62,335 bases of DNA. It comes from Bordetella parapertussis. GTDB lineage: Bacteria > Pseudomonadota > Gammaproteobacteria > Burkholderiales > Burkholderiaceae_C. The notes below the pieces were generated by a model that saw only the letters and a program-made list of their open reading frames with translations, was not told where the DNA came from and did no database searches. Shown here one piece after another: positions 1 to 8,743 of the stretch (positions within the stretch are counted from its first letter, which is position 1; each line of letters begins with the position of its first letter). The position numbers and the translations under genes were made by a program. The stretch spans positions 1 through 62,335 of the forward strand of contig CAMBSK010000014.1 of assembly GCA_945870575.1 (NCBI GenBank), in the 5' to 3' direction.

Positions 1-2448
1 GTCGGTTACCACCAGGTCAAAGCTGCGCGGCTTAGCGGTCAGCACGTCCAGCGCCTCTTGACCGTTAAAGGCCAAGGAGACTTCACAGCCGATGGATTCA
101 AAGTACTTTTTTTCTAAATCTCTAAAGAACGGCGTATCGTCGACCACCAACAATCTCTTCTTCACTGAAGCTTCATTGAATGCCTTGGTTTTAAACACAT
201 CCGGACTGACTTTTTCGGCTAGGCTGAACAAGTCAAGCAAAAAAGTCAGCTTGTCGTGAATCTTTGTCACACCCAGAATGATGCTTTCGTTGATCGGTGG
301 CGTGTCCAAATTCAAGCGGGTGTGTATCGACTCTTCAATCGAGGAAGCAACGATACCCACCTCAAATTTTTTGATCTTGGTGGTGAAGATATACAAGCGC
401 TTCATGTCCTCTGGCAATGGTTTGAGCTGCAAGTACTGATCCAGGTAAATCAGCAAAATATTGCGTCCCTCCAAATTGATGAACTGCTTCTTGGAAATGA
501 TTTCAATGTTGCTGCGCTCGATGATCTCGACCTTGTAGACCAAGGACAACGGCACGGCAAACTGCTCGTCCATGCTGTATTTGAAAACCAATAGATCTTG
601 TTTTTCTTGTAAATCCATCAGCTGCAAGTCGGTCATAGACTTGTGCTTGCCGAAGCGTTTGTTCAATTCTTGTTTGTGAAGGTTTTGGCTTTGGCAAATG
701 CCGTTGGCACTGAGCACCATGGCCACATCACTGTCGCCTAAGATGGAGCTGCCCGCGTAATAGAACAGCTTTTTCAAAATCTGCGGCAATGGCTTGATGA
801 CGATTTCTTCGGTGTGGTCTATCGAGTCAATGCGCAAACCAAACTGAGTGTTGCCCGACTTAAGAACCAGAAACAATTTTTCAGTTTTATCATTGCCGAC
901 TTGAAATTCTTGTGCGCCTTCGTGACAAGCAATCAAGTGCATATCGAGAACCGGGATGAGCAGGCCGCGCAAGCGGTATACCTCTTGGCCTCGAATGGTT
1001 TCAATTTGAAATTCGTCTTCAGGACGTACCATGATGACTTCGAGCAGTTCTGTGTGTGGAATGGCAAACCGGTCTTCACCCACACGCACAATCAACGACG
1101 ACATGATGGTCAGCGTGGTCGGCAAATAGATGATGATCTTGGTGCCCGAGCCCAAGCGTGTTTCCAAGTCGATGGCGCCGCCCAACTTCTCAATGGTGGA
1201 CTTGACCACGTCCATTCCCACCCCCCGACCCGACAAGCTGGTCACCTGCTCAGCGGTGGACAGCCCCGGGTGAAAAATCAAGTTGGCGGCCTCGTTCTCA
1301 CTCATGGCCTCAGCCTGTGTTTGCGAAATGAGATTGGTAGCCAAGGCTTTGTTTTTCACCTTCACCGCGTCAATGCCACGGCCATCGTCTTCCACAGTGA
1401 TAACTACTTGTCCACCTTCGTTTTTCGCTTCCAACCAGATGCTGGCGACGCTGTCTTTGCCCGCCGCCAAACGATCTTCTTGTGACTCGACGCCATGATC
1501 AGCACAGTTGCGAATCAAATGCGTGAGCGGGTCGGACAAGGATTCGATGATGCTGCGGTCGAGCTCGGTCTCATCGCCTTTAATCAGGATGCGGATTGGC
1601 TTGTCTAGTTGCTTGGACAAATCGCGCACGATTTTGTTGAACTTGGTGAATGTGCCGCCCACCGCTTGCATCTGGGTTTGCAGCACCACCTGTTGCAAGT
1701 CCGAAATCATGTGCGCCATGGAGGTCAGCGCCATCTTGTTGTTGCTTTCAGCGAACTGGCGCAACAACTGATTGCGAGCTACCACAATTTCACCCGTCAA
1801 TTCCATCAATCGATCGAGCAAATCCAATTTCACCCGAATGGTCTCGCCTTGTACGTTGTTGACCTGCGGTTTAACGGCTCTAACGGCTTCACTGCTGGAT
1901 GCTTTGTCACTGACCGTGGGTAAGGCGGCACTTGCCAACGCTTCTGTAGGCTTAGGTGGCAGCAACTCTGGTGCGCTGACCTTGTGATCTACGCGGACTG
2001 AGCCTGTGGGTCTTCGCTCTTGATCTGCCTGCTTGCTCAACATAGGTTTGGGCTTCGCAGCCCCGTTTGTGACACTGGTGATATTGTCCAAGTGCAGCGC
2101 CCGACAAACCCCCGCGATATCCATTTGCTCGCCGTAGCCCGGGTCTTGCTGCATGTCGTTCAAGCAATCGCTGGCGGCGTAAAGCGCGGGCATCATGGCG
2201 ACGTCAAATGCCACGTCACCCTCGCGAATCTTCATCAGCAAGTCCTCGAGCAAATGGGTTAACTCGGTGATTTTGTTCAACCCAAAAAATCCCGCACCCC
2301 CTTTGATCGTGTGTATGGCACGAAACAACAAGTTAATGTGGTTGACGTTGTAGGCCTGCTCCAAGTCGCTCAAGCCTTGTTCAAATTCAGCCAAGCGCTC
2401 TGCGATTTCAATCAGAAAATTTTTGAATACTTCATCATCATTTGCCAT
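1..2448 (-). CDS. cheA: Hybrid chemotaxis histidine kinase CheA (CheA-CheW-REC), 3' end outside window
   Basis: The minus-strand frame is open from an ATG at 2446-2448 to the window edge (816 codons visible). Domains in order: an Hpt domain with phosphorylatable His46 in AIHTIKGGAGFFG; a linker; the dimerisation/ATPase core with RLMELTGEIVVARNQ, HLIRNCADHGVE and EDDGRGID; a first CheW-like domain; a second CheW-like domain; and the start of a receiver domain (LLVVDDTPFF, about residue 765 on). The last visible codon (1-3) is Asp in DLVVTD, the expected phospho-acceptor. Such hybrid kinases autophosphorylate in response to chemoreceptors and phosphorylate CheY/CheB or their own receiver; this family often controls taxis or pilus motility. 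The two CheW-like domains plus receiver differ from the classical flagellar CheA of about 650-700 residues. Partner genes are not visible because the window ends. Confidence 0.9.
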   Translation of the reverse strand, partial: MANDDEVFKNFLIEIAERLAEFEQGLSDLEQAYNVNHINLLFRAIHTIKGGAGFFGLNKITELTHLLEDLLMKIREGDVAFDVAMMPALYAASDCLNDMQQDPGYGEQMDIAGVCRALHLDNITSVTNGAAKPKPMLSKQADQERRPTGSVRVDHKVSAPELLPPKPTEALASAALPTVSDKASSSEAVRAVKPQVNNVQGETIRVKLDLLDRLMELTGEIVVARNQLLRQFAESNNKMALTSMAHMISDLQQVVLQTQMQAVGGTFTKFNKIVRDLSKQLDKPIRILIKGDETELDRSIIESLSDPLTHLIRNCADHGVESQEDRLAAGKDSVASIWLEAKNEGGQVVITVEDDGRGIDAVKVKNKALATNLISQTQAEAMSENEAANLIFHPGLSTAEQVTSLSGRGVGMDVVKSTIEKLGGAIDLETRLGSGTKIIIYLPTTLTIMSSLIVRVGEDRFAIPHTELLEVIMVRPEDEFQIETIRGQEVYRLRGLLIPVLDMHLIACHEGAQEFQVGNDKTEKLFLVLKSGNTQFGLRIDSIDHTEEIVIKPLPQILKKLFYYAGSSILGDSDVAMVLSANGICQSQNLHKQELNKRFGKHKSMTDLQLMDLQEKQDLLVFKYSMDEQFAVPLSLVYKVEIIERSNIEIISKKQFINLEGRNILLIYLDQYLQLKPLPEDMKRLYIFTTKIKKFEVGIVASSIEESIHTRLNLDTPPINESIILGVTKIHDKLTFLLDLFSLAEKVSPDVFKTKAFNEASVKKRLLVVDDTPFFRDLEKKYFESIGCEVSLAFNGQEALDVLTAKPRSFDLVVTD

Positions 2449-3005
2449 ACAAACTGCCTACTCAGTACGTTTCTCGACTATTTTTTTTCAGATCCGCCTG
2501 ATATTTACTTGGCTCTGTTTCTATCAACGATATGCTTGTTTTATGTTGGATACAAGAAACCACATTCAACACTTACCTGACGGTTACTGATGCTTTTTTT
2601 GTTTGTGTTACTCATTCCACTTCCCTTTTTTATATTTCATGTTCCTAAATCGCACAAAAGCAGTGCGTTATTTCATGTTGTTTATTTCACTGCTTTTTTA
2701 TAAGTAATAAAAATTTATTTATTTGCGTTATTAATATATGTTGAATGCTTATTTAAGCCTAGCTATACAAAATGATATGACTCAAAACAGTGCACAGAAT
2801 ATGCATCTGTATTCTTGACACTGCGCTTATAAATAACTTTGCTTGCTAATTAGATAGGTTTATAAACCAGTTATCTTTCATTTTTAAATCAGCTTTTTCT
2901 GCTGCTTTTTTTATTTAATATCAGATACATATTGTGGCTTTCCCGTGATTATTTATCTGGACGAGAACTCGTTGACTCTCGGAAATAAATCGTTTTTCAG
3001 CTTAC
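2449..3005. other. AT-rich intergenic region without recognisable gene
   Basis: About 550 bp between the cheA start and the mnmA stop, both on the minus strand. Base composition shifts sharply to A/T with long T-runs, unlike the GC-richer genes on both sides. No frame has a credible start, SD and length. It should hold the cheA promoter and the end of the mnmA transcript, but I cannot identify a clear sigma-70 or sigma-28 promoter. It could be a remnant of transferred DNA or a curved regulatory region. Confidence 0.6.
2656..2697. terminator. Terminator-like inverted repeat in AT-rich region
   Basis: AAAAGCAGTG (2656-2665) pairs with CACTGCTTTT (2688-2697) across a 22-nt loop and runs into more T on the plus strand. 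It lies downstream of mnmA on the minus strand, where its tail is weaker. The long loop makes it a weak intrinsic terminator at best. Confidence 0.35.
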
Positions 3006-4106
3006 TCAACTGATCACACCACCGCCCAAACACACCTCGCCGTCGTACAACACCGCCGACTGTCCCGGCGTCACCGCCCATTGCGGCTCGGTAAACGTCA
3101 AACCATAACCGCCATCAGACATGGGCTGAAACACACACGCCGCATCGGCTTGTCGGTAACGTGTTTTGGCAAAACACTCGCTGAGTGTGGGCGACGCTGA
3201 TGCAGTCCAACTCGCATCGTCAAACTGCAAATCTGATGACAACAACCAAGGGTGGCCATGGCCTTGCACCACCCACAGCGTATTGCTGTCCATGTCCTTG
3301 CGCGCGACAAACCAAGGCGAGTGGTCGCCGCCGCCGCGTTGCGCGCCTTTTTCTTTGATGCCGCCTATGCCCAAACCTTGGCGCTGGCCCAAGGTGTAAA
3401 AACTCAAGCCCTGGTGTTCACCGATTTTTCTGCCCTGATCGGTTTTGACAGGGCCCGGTGTTTTGGCGATGTAGCGGTTTAAAAATTCACGAAACGGCCG
3501 CTCACCGATGAAGCAAATACCGGTGGAATCTTTTTTGCGCGCATTCGGCAAACCCGCTTCATCTGCCATGCGGCGCACTTCGGTTTTTTGCAATTCACCG
3601 ATCGGAAACAGCGACTGCGACAACTGCGTTTGCGTCAAACGGTGCAAAAAATAACTCTGGTCTTTGCTGTTGTCCACGCCTTTGAGCAACTCGTGCAAAC
3701 CGGTGCGCGGGTTGTGGCGCACGCGGGCGTAATGCCCGGTCGCCATTTTGTCCGCGCCCAAGGCAAACGCATGGTCTAGAAAGGCTTTGAATTTGATTTC
3801 GGCGTTACACAAAATATCCGGGTTCGGTGTGCGCCCGGCTTGGTACTCGCGCAAAAACTCGGCGAACACGCGGTCTTTGTAATCCGTCGCGAAATTGATG
3901 TGCTCTATTTCTATGCCTATGACATCAGCGACAGCGGCGGCGTCTATGAAGTCTTGGTTGGACGAGCAGTATTCATCGTTATCGTCGTCTTCCCAGTTTT
4001 TCATGAAGATGCCGACCACTTCGTGGCCTTGGCGCTTCAACAACAAAGCCGTCACGGCCGAGTCGACACCGCCACTCAATCCCACCACAATCCGTTGCTT
4101 TTTCAA
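3006..4106 (-). CDS. mnmA: tRNA-specific 2-thiouridylase MnmA
   Basis: Cytoplasmic enzyme that 2-thiolates U34 of tRNA-Lys, -Glu and -Gln with ATP and a persulfide relay. The 366-residue length is normal for the family. The PP-loop ATP-pyrophosphatase motif SGGVDS is at residues 11-16. The two catalytic cysteines are Cys100 ([11 protein letters not shown]) and Cys198 ([10 protein letters not shown]). The only start consistent with the conserved N-terminus is TTG at 4104-4106, which overlaps the gcdH stop as TTGA, so translation is probably coupled to gcdH and initiation is likely modest. The pairing with gcdH looks like operon fusion rather than shared pathway. mnmE and mnmG, which modify the same wobble base at C5, are also in this window. 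Confidence 0.96.
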   Translation of the reverse strand: MKKQRIVVGLSGGVDSAVTALLLKRQGHEVVGIFMKNWEDDDNDEYCSSNQDFIDAAAVADVIGIEIEHINFATDYKDRVFAEFLREYQAGRTPNPDILCNAEIKFKAFLDHAFALGADKMATGHYARVRHNPRTGLHELLKGVDNSKDQSYFLHRLTQTQLSQSLFPIGELQKTEVRRMADEAGLPNARKKDSTGICFIGERPFREFLNRYIAKTPGPVKTDQGRKIGEHQGLSFYTLGQRQGLGIGGIKEKGAQRGGGDHSPWFVARKDMDSNTLWVVQGHGHPWLLSSDLQFDDASWTASASPTLSECFAKTRYRQADAACVFQPMSDGGYGLTFTEPQWAVTPGQSAVLYDGEVCLGGGVIS

Positions 4107-5299
4107 TTGGCAAAAGCCGCTATGCCTGTGATCGCCCGGCCCAAAATCAAAGCGTGTATATCGTGCGTGCCTTCATAAGTGTTGACCACTTCCAAATTCA
4201 CCAAATGACGCGCCACCCCAAACTCATCGCTGATGCCGTTGCCGCCCATCATGTCGCGCGCCATGCGCGCAATGTCCAGCGCTTTGCCGCACGAATTGCG
4301 TTTCAAAATAGACGTGATTTCAACAGACGCCGTGCCTTCGTCTTTCATGCGGCCCAAACGCAAACAGGCTTGCAAACCGAGTGCGATTTCGGTTTGCATA
4401 TCGGCCATTTTTTTCTGAATCAGTTGGTTGGCAGCGAGTGGCCTGCCGAACTGCTGGCGGTCCAAGGTGTACTGGCGCGCGCGGTGAAAACAATCTTCGG
4501 CCGCGCCCAATGCACCCCAAGCGATGCCGTAACGCGCGCTGTTCAAACACGTGAACGGACCTTTCAAACCTTGCACTTCGGGGAAAGCGTTGTCTTCGGG
4601 CACGAACACGCCGTCCATGACGATTTCACCAGTGATCGATGCGCGCAAACCCACCTTGCTGTGAATGGCCGGTGCACTCAAACCCGCCATGCCTTTTTCC
4701 AACACAAAACCGCGAATCGGCCCGACCGCACCGGCTTCGGTTACTTCTTTGGCCCAGACCACGAACACATCGGCGACCGGTGAATTGGAGATCCACATTT
4801 TGTTGCCGCTGAGTTTGTAGCCGCCTTTGACCTTGTGTGCGCGACTGGCCATGCTGGCCGGGTCAGAGCCGTGATCGGGCTCGGTCAAGCCGAAGCAACC
4901 AATCCATTCACCGGTGGCGAGCTTGGGCAAGTATTTTTGGCGCTGGCCTTCGGTGCCAAATTCGAAAATTGGCAACATTACCAACGAGGACTGCACGCTC
5001 ATCATGGAGCGATAGCCGGAGTCCACGCGCTCTACTTCGCGCGCGATCAAACCGTAAGCCACGTAGTTCAATTCGGGGCCGCCGTATTGCGCGGGAATGG
5101 TGGGGCCGAGCAAACCGAGTTCGCCCATTTCGCGAAAAATCGCAAGGTCGGTTTTTTCATGCCGGAAAGCTTCGGTCACGCGCGGCAGCAATTTGTCTTG
5201 ACAATACGCGCTCGCGGCTTCGCGGATCATGCGTTCGTCTTCGCTCAGTTGCTGGTCCAGCAACAAAGGATCGTCCCAATGAAATGCGGTCTTGGCCAT
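4103..5299 (-). CDS. gcdH: Glutaryl-CoA dehydrogenase (acyl-CoA dehydrogenase family)
   Basis: FAD-dependent dehydrogenase/decarboxylase converting glutaryl-CoA to crotonyl-CoA in lysine, tryptophan and aromatic catabolism. The 398-residue protein carries the GCDH hallmark [16 protein letters not shown], with Arg97 as the expected ligand of the glutaryl carboxylate. FAD/substrate loops [14 protein letters not shown] and WISNSP follow, then catalytic base Glu376 in [20 protein letters not shown]. The start at 5297-5299 is chosen because CCGGAG lies 7 nt upstream and the longer open frame adds 48 residues not found in the family. The gene overlaps mnmA by 4 nt. The acetoacetyl-CoA synthetase upstream is also an acyl-CoA enzyme, but a palindrome separates the two. 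Confidence 0.93.
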   Translation of the reverse strand: MAKTAFHWDDPLLLDQQLSEDERMIREAASAYCQDKLLPRVTEAFRHEKTDLAIFREMGELGLLGPTIPAQYGGPELNYVAYGLIAREVERVDSGYRSMMSVQSSLVMLPIFEFGTEGQRQKYLPKLATGEWIGCFGLTEPDHGSDPASMASRAHKVKGGYKLSGNKMWISNSPVADVFVVWAKEVTEAGAVGPIRGFVLEKGMAGLSAPAIHSKVGLRASITGEIVMDGVFVPEDNAFPEVQGLKGPFTCLNSARYGIAWGALGAAEDCFHRARQYTLDRQQFGRPLAANQLIQKKMADMQTEIALGLQACLRLGRMKDEGTASVEITSILKRNSCGKALDIARMARDMMGGNGISDEFGVARHLVNLEVVNTYEGTHDIHALILGRAITGIAAFAN

Positions 5300-5421
5300 G
5301 AATACTCCGGTTCGCGTTTTGTCAGTATGAAGTCTTGATTTTAATCGGCTGCGGTTTGCGCTGATTTTGAGAATAGTTGGGCTGAAGATAGTTGGCGTGA
5401 TGTGCTTTTCGACAGGTCCAA

Positions 5422-5482
5422 GGAAATTGGGGTCAGGTTCCAATTAATTCGCAGAATTAATTGGAACCTGACCCCAATTTCC
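5422..5482. repeat. Perfect 29-bp-arm palindrome, REP/RAYT-type solo repeat
   Basis: Left arm 5422-5450 and right arm 5454-5482 are exact reverse complements with spacer GCA. The arms contain the block TTGGGGTCAGGTTCC. Similar GGGGTCAG-type palindromes are, as I recall, common in proteobacterial intergenic DNA and at ends of elements with REP-associated tyrosine transposases. No transposase gene is next to it, so this would be a solo copy. As RNA it would fold into a very stable hairpin between aacS and gcdH. Confidence 0.75.
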
Positions 5483-5515
5483 CCGGTTTCCCCAGTGACT
5501 GAAATCCGTCCATCA

Positions 5516-5558
5516 AGTGGTTGAATATCGTCCACTCAGTGGATGAATTTCAACCACT
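5516..5558. repeat. Nested stem-loop at the aacS stop codon
   Basis: AGTGGTTGAA (5516-5525) pairs with TTCAACCACT (5549-5558). Inside it TCCACT (5531-5536) pairs with AGTGGA (5538-5543). It touches the aacS stop codon and could stabilise the 3' end of the transcript or terminate it, but there is no T-run. Together with the palindrome at 5422-5482 it makes the spacer almost wholly palindromic. Confidence 0.45.
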
Positions 5559-7642
5559 CAAACCCCCGCCAAATGCCTCTTGGCCAACTCGATATACCAA
5601 TCCAAACAAGCCGGGTTCGCCATCGCGTCCCGGTTCAACACTTTTTCCACTGGCTGACCGAGCATCAGCTTCTTTATTGGCAATTCTTGTTTCTTGCCTG
5701 ACAGCGTGCGCGGTATTTCCGCCACTTGGAAGATGTCATTAGGCACAAAACGCGGACTCAGCGCTGTGCGTATCGCGCCGTTCAAACGGGCGCGCAATGC
5801 GTCATCCAGCGTCACGCCGGGGCGCAACACCACAAACAGCGGCATATAGCTTTCTTTGCCCAAATATTCCAAGTCCACCACCATGCTGTCCAACACCTCG
5901 GGCAAAGCCTCGATGGCGCTGTACAACTCGCTGGTGCCCATGCGCAAACCATAGCGGTTGATGGTCGCATCGCTGCGTCCGTAAATGATGGTGCGGCCCT
6001 CTGGCGTGATCTTCAGCCAATCGCCGTGCCGCCAGACCGAGCCCGCGTCCGCGGACAAATCACCGCCACCGGGTTTTCTGCCCTGCCCAGCGGGAAAAGT
6101 ATCGAAATAACTGCCCAGGTAGCGCTGATTGTCTTTGTCGCCCCAGAAAAACGGCGGCATGGACGGCAGCGGCTGGGTTACCACCAGTTCGCCGACCTCG
6201 CCTATGACAGGCTTGCCTTGTTCATTCCAGGCCTCGACGCTGACGCCCAGAAAGCGGCATTGCATTTCACCGGCCACCATGGGCAGATCGCGCAGCCCGC
6301 CCACATAGGTGCCGGCGTCGGTGCCACCGGAAATATTGCACCACCAAATGTCGGGGCGCTGCACACCAGCGCTGGTGTACACCTTTTGCATTTGCTCGCT
6401 GCCCCATTGCTGCACATCGGCGCTCAAGGGCGAACCAGTGGTGCCCAAAGCGCGCAGGTTTTGCAAACCCGTGATGCCGCTGAGTTGAACACCGGCCTTC
6501 ATGCAGTTGGCATAAAACGCCGCGCCGCCGCCGAAGAAAGTCACGCCCTCGGCGGCGGCAAACCGCCACAGCACGCTCCAATCCGGGTGTTCTTTGGTGC
6601 CGCCGGGGTTGCCGTCGTAAATCACGCAGGTGGTGCCGCTCATCAAGCCGCTGACTTGCATGTTCCACATGATCCAGCCGGTGGACGAATACCAGAGAAA
6701 GCGCTCGCCCAAAGAGTTAGGCTGGTAACTGCACCCGATGTCGCAATGCAGGTTTTTGTGTATCTCCAGGTTGAGCATGGTGCCGCCGTGGCCGTGTACC
6801 AGCGGCTTGGGCAAGCCGGTGGTGCCGCTGGAATACACAATCCATAACGGATGGCTGAAATCCAGCCACAGGGGCTCGAACGCATGCACGGCGGCGTCAT
6901 CGCGCTGCATGATCTGCGCCCAGTCGACGCTGTCGGCCAGCGGCGGCTGATTGTCCAGGTTGCGGTACATCACCACATGCTCGACCGTGGGCAATGCAGC
7001 GCGCAATTCGTTCACCACCGTATGGCGCTCCAAGTCCTTGCCCGCGTAGGTAACGCCGTCAACCGCGATCAATACCTTGGGTGTGATTTGCTTGAACCGG
7101 TCAACGACGGCGTTCGTGCCCATGTCGGGCGCGCACACGCTCCAAATGCCGCCGATGCTGACCACGGCCAGAAACGCCACCATGGTTTCAGCAATATTCG
7201 GCATGTACGCAGCCACCCGGTCGCCGGGTTGCACGCCCAGCGTCTGCAAATGCAAAGCCAGCGCCGCAGACTGGCGCTTTAATTCGGGCCAGCTGAGTTC
7301 GCGCCGCTGGCCGCGTTCGTTGCTGCTGATGATGGCCGGCATGCCGGCTGCGTTCGCCGCTTCCACATGTCTGAACACCTGCTGCGCGTAATTGACCGTG
7401 GCGCCCGTGAACCAGCGCGCGCCTGGCATGGTGTTGCGCTCCAGCACAGCCGTGTGCGGCGTCGGCGATTGCAAATCCAAATAGTCCCAAGCCGATTGCC
7501 AGAAGGCTTCGATGTCAGACACCGACCAACGCCACATGGCCTGGTAGTCATCAAACTGCAGTTGCCGGTGCTCTAGCAACCACTGCTCGAACAATCGGAT
7601 TTGCGGCACAAACGGCGGTGTAGTGGTGGCAGAGGGGGTCAT
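5558..7642 (-). CDS. aacS: Acetoacetate-CoA ligase (acetoacetyl-CoA synthetase)
   Basis: Adenylate-forming ligase that activates acetoacetate to acetoacetyl-CoA for ketone-body or polyhydroxybutyrate metabolism. At 694 residues it is slightly longer than usual for AacS. Motifs: P-loop YSSGTTGLPKPLVHGHGG; the AacS-like block ISGGTDAGTYVGG followed by GEMQCRFLGVSVEAWNEQGKPV and PSMPPFFWGD; WRHGDWLKITPEGRTIIYGRSDAT; and the C-terminal Lys in TLSGKKQELPIKK used for adenylation. These are closer to AacS than to acetyl-CoA synthetase. The start at 7640-7642 has only a weak SD. It is divergent from the hotdog thioesterase at 7729 with 86 bp between, so they may share control. Another acyl-acid substrate is possible. 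Confidence 0.88.
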   Translation of the reverse strand: MTPSATTTPPFVPQIRLFEQWLLEHRQLQFDDYQAMWRWSVSDIEAFWQSAWDYLDLQSPTPHTAVLERNTMPGARWFTGATVNYAQQVFRHVEAANAAGMPAIISSNERGQRRELSWPELKRQSAALALHLQTLGVQPGDRVAAYMPNIAETMVAFLAVVSIGGIWSVCAPDMGTNAVVDRFKQITPKVLIAVDGVTYAGKDLERHTVVNELRAALPTVEHVVMYRNLDNQPPLADSVDWAQIMQRDDAAVHAFEPLWLDFSHPLWIVYSSGTTGLPKPLVHGHGGTMLNLEIHKNLHCDIGCSYQPNSLGERFLWYSSTGWIMWNMQVSGLMSGTTCVIYDGNPGGTKEHPDWSVLWRFAAAEGVTFFGGGAAFYANCMKAGVQLSGITGLQNLRALGTTGSPLSADVQQWGSEQMQKVYTSAGVQRPDIWWCNISGGTDAGTYVGGLRDLPMVAGEMQCRFLGVSVEAWNEQGKPVIGEVGELVVTQPLPSMPPFFWGDKDNQRYLGSYFDTFPAGQGRKPGGGDLSADAGSVWRHGDWLKITPEGRTIIYGRSDATINRYGLRMGTSELYSAIEALPEVLDSMVVDLEYLGKESYMPLFVVLRPGVTLDDALRARLNGAIRTALSPRFVPNDIFQVAEIPRTLSGKKQELPIKKLMLGQPVEKVLNRDAMANPACLDWYIELAKRHLAGV

Positions 7643-7728
7643 ATGTCAGATGTTGTCAGGGCAAATCAGATGTCGCTTTGAGACGGGCAACTAAGATGCG
7701 GTTTTGTTTTTGAAAGAACCGTATTGTC

Positions 7729-8154
7729 ATGGCGATCTGGACCAAACCCATCAGCACCGAGATATTGACCACCACCCACATCCACACAGCCGCTGATCGC
7801 CTGGGCATAGAGTTTGTGGAAATCGGCCCGGATTTCATACGCGGGCGCATTCCGGTGGATGAGCGCACGCGCCAGCCTTACGGCGTGATACATGGCGGCG
7901 CGAGTGTGGTGCTTGCGGAAACCTTGGGTTCGTGCGGCGCGGATTACTCGACGCCCATCGGGTACCGCATCGTCGGCCTAGACATCAATGCCAACCATAT
8001 TCGCGGTGTGGCTGAGGGCTGGGTCAATGGCATCGCTAGGCCGGTGCACATTGGGCGCAGCACGCAGGTGTGGCAAATCGATATGACGGACGACCAAGGG
8101 CGGACGAGTTGTGTGTCCCGGCTGACCTTGTCGGTGTTGGCGCCCAGGGGTTGA
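7729..8154 (+). CDS. Hotdog-fold acyl-CoA thioesterase (PaaI/MenI-like)
   Basis: A 141-residue single hotdog domain of the PaaI/YdiI (TIGR00369-type) group, which hydrolyses acyl-CoA thioesters in the cytoplasm. The helix motif GVIHGGASVVLAETLGS contains the usual HGG (55-57) and the acidic residue Glu64 expected to act in catalysis. The strand DINANHIRGVAEGWVNG and the end CVSRLTLSVLAP fit the fold. Its substrate cannot be read from sequence; relatives act on DHNA-CoA or hydroxyphenylacetyl-CoA. It is divergent from acetoacetyl-CoA synthetase, which suggests a shared role in CoA-ester turnover. Confidence 0.85.
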   Translation: MAIWTKPISTEILTTTHIHTAADRLGIEFVEIGPDFIRGRIPVDERTRQPYGVIHGGASVVLAETLGSCGADYSTPIGYRIVGLDINANHIRGVAEGWVNGIARPVHIGRSTQVWQIDMTDDQGRTSCVSRLTLSVLAPRG

Positions 8155-8398
8155 TCCGCATTACGTGCTCGTTGGTATTTTTGCGGTTTGATGGCTTTTC
8201 TGCGATTCTTTAAAGACACGCTTTGGCCGAACCATTCGGTGCGATTTTTTTCTGCGCTTTCGCTCGAAAAAAACGCCCCCTCCGATTTAGCCTGAAGTGA
8301 TGTTGATGGCTTTAGTCATGTTTCGTTGTCGTACTGGCTTTGTGTATCGAACTGCAGAAATGCGGTCGGAGAAATACGTCGAGTGGACAAACGTCGGC
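8155..8398. other. Intergenic spacer between convergent genes
   Basis: Spacer between the thioesterase (+) and the DUF333 gene (-). It contains T- and A-runs flanking a GC-rich core near 8246-8275 but no convincing stem-loop terminator. I see no gene in it. Confidence 0.4.
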
Positions 8399-8743
8399 TT
8401 ACTTCCGAACTTCTGACGAACTTGGCTTCACAGGCGCGGCTGAAGACGGCGTTGATGAAGGCTTGTCTTGTGCGCACAAGCCTTTGAAAAACGCCCATTC
8501 CTCACACACCGTACCAGAAGGCAAAGTACACATGCCTTGCTCGCCCTTGTCGGTGTAAATTTTGCTGATAGTTCCGCCGGCCTCTTTACAAGCAACAGCC
8601 GCTGGATTCGCCATAGCGATCAACCAGACGTCGACCGCAAACGCCTTGACACCCAGCAGGCTCAGGACCATCAGGGCAGCCACAATCACTCGCGGTTTTT
8701 GCACGCAGTTGATGCACATACGCGTGGGTCTGTATAAGCTCAT
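8399..8743 (-). CDS. DUF333 family small exported protein
   Basis: A 114-residue protein with a hydrophobic N-terminal segment (about residues 15-38, PRVIVAALMVLSLLGVKAF), then the DUF333 core NPAAVACKEAGG ... GEQGMCTLPSGTVCEEWAFFKGLC with three conserved-type cysteines, and a Ser/Pro-rich tail. DUF333 proteins are small periplasmic or membrane-anchored proteins (some called hemolysin-like) of unknown function. The ATG at 8741-8743 is chosen because it overlaps the stop of the adenosyltransferase gene as ATGA; a longer frame running into that gene has no family support. The coupling to a cobalamin enzyme is unexplained. Confidence 0.78.
   Translation of the reverse strand: MSLYRPTRMCINCVQKPRVIVAALMVLSLLGVKAFAVDVWLIAMANPAAVACKEAGGTISKIYTDKGEQGMCTLPSGTVCEEWAFFKGLCAQDKPSSTPSSAAPVKPSSSEVRK

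Noticed and set aside
814..1485. Plus-strand frames across 1-2450
   Set aside because: All are antisense to the cheA frame, which runs unbroken from 2448 to the edge and contains every CheA domain.
2311..2580. 89-codon plus frame reaching into the A/T-rich spacer
   Set aside because: Its first half is antisense to the Hpt domain of CheA; no SD.
5726..6847. Long open frame (373 codons) on the plus strand
   Set aside because: Fully antisense to acetoacetyl-CoA synthetase, whose motifs are unmistakable; composition shows a mirror frame and there is no SD or family resemblance.
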